Shown here: positions 60,194 through 64,000 of the stretch, in pieces
Numbering within the stretch: the stretch's first letter is position 1
How the letters are laid out: the number at the start of each line of letters is the position of its first letter
Assembly (NCBI RefSeq): GCF_000409775.1
Contig: NZ_KE332393.1
Location: forward strand, 128,171 to 192,170
From: Litchfieldella anticariensis FP35 = DSM 16096
GTDB taxonomy: Bacteria > Pseudomonadota > Gammaproteobacteria > Pseudomonadales > Halomonadaceae
DNA: 64,000 nucleotides
Direction: 5' to 3'
Position numbers and translations under genes: made by a program
The notes under the pieces: generated by a model
The model's input: the letters and a program-made list of their open reading frames with translations, nothing else
The model's database searches: none
What the model was told of the DNA's origin: nothing

Positions 60194-60576
60194 AGGGATG
60201 GGGCTGGGTCGCATTGGGCAGTGCACTGGGCGGTGGACTTCGCTTCGTGTTAGGGGATTTTCTCGCACGCCTCTGGATGACGGCTTTTCCCTGGCCAACT
60301 CTTTTCATCAATGCGGCTGGCGCTTTGCTGATCGGTTTATTGGCGGCGCTGACGCACCACCCTAGTGGTCGAAGCATTTCTCCCCCTCTTCGCCTGTTTA
60401 CCATGATCGGCTTTTGTGGTGGCTTCACGACCTTCTCGTTGTTCAGTCTCGAAAGTCTCGAACTGCTGCGAAGCGTTCCGGCCATGGGTATTCTCTACAT
60501 GATACTGACAGGCGTGATCTGCCTGATAGCCGTATGGGGTGGTCATGTGTTGGGCACCTGGCTGAGCCGAGACTGA
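60190..60576 (+). CDS. crcB: CrcB/Fluc fluoride channel subunit, second copy
   Basis: A 128-residue, four-helix membrane protein. It has GGGLRFVLGD, the pore Asn41 in TLFINAAGALL and GFCGGFTTFSLFSLES with both Phe-box residues (TTFSLF, 80-85) intact. The family exports fluoride as an antiparallel dimer. ATGA overlap with the preceding copy indicates coupled translation. Confidence 0.87.
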   Translation: MKGWGWVALGSALGGGLRFVLGDFLARLWMTAFPWPTLFINAAGALLIGLLAALTHHPSGRSISPPLRLFTMIGFCGGFTTFSLFSLESLELLRSVPAMGILYMILTGVICLIAVWGGHVLGTWLSRD

Positions 60577-60716
60577 GTGCGAGGAAGCTGGGCGGACAGT
60601 GGAGACAAAGATGTGTATGCTCACAACGGCCAGTCAATTGCTGCACTGAAGCATGACGGGTCAACAACCTTGCTACTTGCGAGTGGCGTAAACGTTCTGA
60701 AGATGGGAATCCACCA

Positions 60717-61514
60717 ATGGATTGGTTTCAGGTAGTCGTTCTTTCTCTGGTGCAGGGAATCACCGAGTTCCTGCCGATTTCCAGCTCCGCACATCTGATT
60801 CTGGTTCCTGTGCTCACCACCTGGTCTGACCAAGGACTGGCCTTCGATGTGGCGTTGCATGTGGGCAGTCTGTCAGCGGTCGTGCTCTATTTTCGTCGTG
60901 AGCTGTGGCGTATGGCGAGAAGCTGGTTAGGGTCCGTGGCGGGACGTGGGACCGATGAAGATGGTCGTTTGGCATGGTGGGTGCTGCTGGCGACCATTCC
61001 CGTCGGGGTGGCGGGATTGGCATTTCACGACACCATCGAGGTTGCCATGCGTTCGCCGCTATTGCTGGCGAGTGGCCTGATTGGCTTCGGCTTATTGTTG
61101 GGTTATGCCGACTGGCGTGGGCGTGGTAGCCGAAGTGAATATCAACTGACCTTTAAGGATGCCCTGTTGGTTGGTCTTGCTCAGGCATTGGCATTGATCC
61201 CTGGTACATCCCGTTCCGGAATCACCATTACAGCGGCGCTATTACTGGGGATGAACCGCGAGGGGGCGGCGCGCTTTTCCTTTCTGATGTCGATTCCGGT
61301 AATCGTACTTGCCGGTGGACTCGAGGTGTGTAACCTACTGCTCGAACCCCGGCCCGTCGACTGGTCGGCACTGGTGTTTGGAACTTTGCTTTCCGGCGTC
61401 AGCGCCTATCTGTGCATTCACTACTTCCTGGTGTTCATCAAACGTATCGGCATGCAGCCTTTCGTGGTCTATCGCATTGTCTTCGGGCTGTGGTTACTGT
61501 GGTTCTTCTGGTAG
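60717..61514 (+). CDS. uppP: Undecaprenyl-diphosphate phosphatase
   Basis: Recycles the undecaprenyl carrier lipid for peptidoglycan and O-antigen synthesis. The 265-residue protein has about eight membrane segments and both BacA/UppP active-site motifs: GITEFLPISSSAHLIL near the N-terminus and PGTSRSGITITAALLLGMNR. It lies 140 bases after the crcB pair; that spacer holds no visible gene. Confidence 0.95.
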   Translation: MDWFQVVVLSLVQGITEFLPISSSAHLILVPVLTTWSDQGLAFDVALHVGSLSAVVLYFRRELWRMARSWLGSVAGRGTDEDGRLAWWVLLATIPVGVAGLAFHDTIEVAMRSPLLLASGLIGFGLLLGYADWRGRGSRSEYQLTFKDALLVGLAQALALIPGTSRSGITITAALLLGMNREGAARFSFLMSIPVIVLAGGLEVCNLLLEPRPVDWSALVFGTLLSGVSAYLCIHYFLVFIKRIGMQPFVVYRIVFGLWLLWFFW

Positions 61515-61529
61515 GGGAAGAGACGTATC

Positions 61530-62639
61530 ATGCAAACGAAGATATTCGCCGTCACGGCGTTTGGCTTGCTTGCCACGCTTTTGGTGGGGTGTTCCGATGC
61601 GGATCCCAAGCTCGATTCGCCGGTGCAACTGGAGGGTGAAATCTTCGGGACCTTCTATCAGGTCACTATTGCCGATCCCCTTACTCGAAGTCGTGTCGAA
61701 GAACTCGAAGCTGATGTCGTCGGTGAGCTTGAGGCGGTTGATGCAGCCATGTCCACTTACCGAGACGATTCCGAGTTGATGGCCTTCAACGAAGCACCGG
61801 TCGGCGAGTGGCAGATACTCTCCGAGGAACTGATCGAGGTGCTGGCGGTCAGTGAGGCGGTAGCAGAGGCGAGTGGAGGCGCCTTCGATGTCACCATCGG
61901 TGGACTGGTCAATCTGTGGAGTTTTGGTCCTGAGGCACGACCACGCGAGATACCGGAGCAGAGTGAACTCCAGGCACGCCTGGCCGAGATTGGTCACGAC
62001 AAGCTGGAGGTCGATGTCGAGAACCGCCGGGCACGGCGCCTCAGTGATGTGTTCGTGGATCTGTCGGGGGTTGCCAAGGGGCACGGTACCGACAGGGTAG
62101 CGTCATATCTGGAGACTCAAGGTATCGAACATTATTTGGTCAACATAGGGGGCGAGTTGGCCGTCAAGGGCTATCGTGATGGTGATGAGACCCCTTGGCG
62201 TGTTGGTGTCGAAGTGCCCGATGGCAGTCAGCGAGTGGCCCAGCACGTGTTGCCATTGCATGATATCTCGGTGGCGACCTCGGGAGACTATCGCAACTAT
62301 TTCGAGGAAAATGGCAAGCGGTATTCACATACTATCGACCCACGTAATGGATACCCGATTCGTCACAAGCTGGCCTCGGTTTCGGTACTGCATCCATCCA
62401 ATGCCTGGGCCGATGCCTGGGCTACGGCGCTGCTGGTGCTGGGGCCAGAGTCGGCCATGGCTCTGGCTCGGGAACAGGATCTCAAGGTGCTGACGCTGGA
62501 GCGCACTGACAATGGCTGGGCAAGTCGAGTCAGCCCGGCCTTCGTCGACTACTTTGGTGAAGAGACGGTGACCGAAATGAATATCGCGTTGCCCGACGAC
62601 AACATGAATATGAATGGTAACGGATACAAGGAGTCATGA
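61530..62639 (+). CDS. apbE: FAD:protein FMN transferase, lipoprotein form
   Basis: Attaches FMN covalently to Thr residues of respiratory subunits such as NqrB and NqrC (Na+-NQR) or RnfG. The 369-residue protein has a lipoprotein signal ending LLVGC (Cys21), MSTYRDDSELMAFNE, VDLSGVAKGHGTDRV and ATSGDYRNYFE with HTIDPRNGYPI, all ApbE signatures. The C-terminus carries an unusual Met/Asn/Asp-rich tail (NMNMNGN). It overlaps the glmU start region. Confidence 0.92.
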   Translation: MQTKIFAVTAFGLLATLLVGCSDADPKLDSPVQLEGEIFGTFYQVTIADPLTRSRVEELEADVVGELEAVDAAMSTYRDDSELMAFNEAPVGEWQILSEELIEVLAVSEAVAEASGGAFDVTIGGLVNLWSFGPEARPREIPEQSELQARLAEIGHDKLEVDVENRRARRLSDVFVDLSGVAKGHGTDRVASYLETQGIEHYLVNIGGELAVKGYRDGDETPWRVGVEVPDGSQRVAQHVLPLHDISVATSGDYRNYFEENGKRYSHTIDPRNGYPIRHKLASVSVLHPSNAWADAWATALLVLGPESAMALAREQDLKVLTLERTDNGWASRVSPAFVDYFGEETVTEMNIALPDDNMNMNGNGYKES

Positions 62640-64000
62640 TGACGCTCGACGTGGTGATTCTTGCCGCAGGGCAGGGCAAGAGAATGCGTTCGAACACGCC
62701 CAAGGTGTTACATCGGCTGGCAGGCAAGCCGATGTTGCGTCATGTGATTGATACGGCATCACAGCTAGGAGCCGACCGGCTACATGTGGTAGTGGGGCAT
62801 GGTGGCGATCAGGTGCGTGTGGCATTGGGCGATTGTCCGGTGCATTTTGCCTTGCAGGAGGAACAGAGAGGCACGGGGCATGCCGTAGCACAGACATTGG
62901 ATGCGTTGGGACATGACAAGGTCCTGGTGCTCTATGGCGATGTGCCCCTGATTCGTCGTGACACCCTGGAAGCACTACTGTCTCAAGTCGATGAGCGACG
63001 TATGGGGCTTCTCACCGTGACTCTCGATGACCCGACGGGCTACGGGCGCATTCTGAGAAACGATGACGGTCAGGCGGTGGCCATCATTGAACACAAGGAT
63101 GCCAGTGAAGGGGAACGTGCCATCCGCGAGTGCAACACGGGGATCATGGCCATGACCGCTGCCCAGCTCAAACGCTGGCTGCCGCAGCTCTCAGCTGACA
63201 ATGCCCAAGGGGAATACTACCTGACGGATGTGATCGCCATTGCTGCGGCTGAGGGGGTGAGTATTGCCACCGCACAGCCATCAAACCCGCTGGAGGTGGA
63301 AGGCGTCAACAATCGGGCGCAGATGGCGAATCTCGAACGCGCCTATCAGCAGCGGATCTCTGAACACTTGATGGATGAGGGGGTGGCCCTGATCGATCCC
63401 TCGCGTCTCGATGTGCGGGGTAGCTTGACGTGTGGCCATGACGTCGAAATCGATGTCGGCTGTATTTTCGAAGGCGAGGTCGAGTTGGGCGAAGGCGTGC
63501 GCATTGGTCCCTATTGCGTGATTCGTGACAGCCATATCGGTGCAGAAAGCGTCGTCGAGGCGCATAGTGTGATCGAAGGGACAGTGGCGGCCGGATTGAA
63601 CCGTATCGGTCCCTTTGCCCGCCTACGACCGGGATCGCGGCTTGCAGTGCGAGCCAAGGTTGGCAACTTCGTTGAAACCAAGAATGTCGAGGTCGGCGAA
63701 GGTAGCAAGATCAATCATCTCAGCTATGTCGGCGATGCTAGCCTGGGGCGTAATGTCAATGTTGGCGCCGGCACCATCACCTGCAACTATGATGGGGTCA
63801 ACAAACACCGCACGGAAATCGGCGATGAGGCCTTCATTGGCTCGAACACCGCGTTGGTGGCACCGGTGACGGTGGGGCGGGGTGCCACCGTGGGGGCCGG
63901 TTCGACAATCAGCAAGGATATCGCCGATGGTGCTCTGGCGGTTGCTCGTGGACGCCAAATCAGCAAGGCTGACTGGCCGAGACCGCGCAAGGCGTCAGAC
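62639..64000 (+). CDS. glmU: Bifunctional UDP-GlcNAc pyrophosphorylase / GlcN-1-P acetyltransferase (3' end cut)
   Basis: Makes UDP-GlcNAc for peptidoglycan and LPS. The N-terminal pyrophosphorylase domain has VILAAGQGKRMRSNTPKVLHRLAGKPM; the C-terminal left-handed beta-helix has repeated hexapeptides and the catalytic NYDGVNKHRT. 454 codons are present without a stop before the window ends, close to full family length (about 455), so only the last few residues are missing. AAGGAG is 5 bases before ATG 62639; an adjacent ATG at 62636 overlaps the apbE stop and is less well spaced. Confidence 0.96.
   Translation, partial: MTLDVVILAAGQGKRMRSNTPKVLHRLAGKPMLRHVIDTASQLGADRLHVVVGHGGDQVRVALGDCPVHFALQEEQRGTGHAVAQTLDALGHDKVLVLYGDVPLIRRDTLEALLSQVDERRMGLLTVTLDDPTGYGRILRNDDGQAVAIIEHKDASEGERAIRECNTGIMAMTAAQLKRWLPQLSADNAQGEYYLTDVIAIAAAEGVSIATAQPSNPLEVEGVNNRAQMANLERAYQQRISEHLMDEGVALIDPSRLDVRGSLTCGHDVEIDVGCIFEGEVELGEGVRIGPYCVIRDSHIGAESVVEAHSVIEGTVAAGLNRIGPFARLRPGSRLAVRAKVGNFVETKNVEVGEGSKINHLSYVGDASLGRNVNVGAGTITCNYDGVNKHRTEIGDEAFIGSNTALVAPVTVGRGATVGAGSTISKDIADGALAVARGRQISKADWPRPRKASD

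Overview
The window is chromosomal DNA from a gammaproteobacterium, most likely a halophile of the Halomonas/Chromohalobacter group. I infer this from the gene order (glyQS, gyrB-recF-dnaN-dnaA, rpmH-rnpA-yidC-mnmE, mnmG-rsmG-parAB-atpIBEFHAGDC, glmU), the moderately high GC, heptose-based LPS genes and acidic secreted proteins. It covers the replication-origin neighbourhood. I see no rRNA, tRNA, insertion sequence, prophage or CRISPR array.

Layout. 0.1-7.5 kb: LPS core and envelope glycan genes (kdkA, GT4, GT9 and GT2 glycosyltransferases, an OpgB-like phosphoglycerol transferase, waaF, hldD); gmhB follows at 11.3 kb. 7.6-10.7 kb: glyQS. 10.7-18.3 kb: gyrB, recF, dnaN and dnaA read leftward, with five perfect parS palindromes between 10.7 and 15.1 kb. 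18.3-18.8 kb: AT-rich dnaA-rpmH spacer with DnaA boxes (candidate oriC), then rpmH, rnpA, yidC and mnmE read rightward. 22.6-26.1 kb: rlmJ, an OmpA-type lipoprotein, hemW, rdgB. 26.1-35.2 kb: an accessory, partly AT-rich island. 35.2-42 kb: an APH/AAA fusion kinase, hemL, thiE, thiD, hemJ and a CLC channel. 42-46 kb: argC, erpA and a polar amino acid ABC transporter. 46.1-46.6 kb: a second AT-rich spacer rich in DnaA boxes, upstream of mnmG. 46.6-58.3 kb: mnmG, rsmG, parA, parB and the complete F1Fo ATP synthase operon. 58.4-64 kb: mgtE, two tandem crcB-type fluoride channel subunits, uppP, apbE and glmU (cut by the window end).

The part most likely to be new is the 26.4-34.8 kb island. A CsgD/VpsT-type regulator carrying the WMSR signature known from c-di-GMP-binding VpsT, and two tandem VpsR-like sigma54 activators, sit beside genes that look like a rearranged functional-amyloid (Fap-like) secretion locus. 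These encode a FapF-like outer-membrane barrel, a FapE-like secreted protein, a C39 peptidase with an intact Cys-His-Asp triad, a small secreted protein, and a 379-residue Gly-rich, acidic secreted protein without Lys, Arg or Cys. The small protein shares an ungapped motif with each of the other two secreted proteins. A near-consensus sigma54 promoter lies upstream of the Gly-rich gene, which ties the activators to their likely target. I infer a c-di-GMP- and sigma54-controlled extracellular matrix or amyloid system; no function is proven by sequence alone.

Two further patterns stand out. Perfect DnaA boxes (TTATCCACA) occur twelve times, mostly between the two candidate origins and including a cluster at the hemL promoter. 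Both recF-internal parS sites encode the same pentapeptide, FHVKH.
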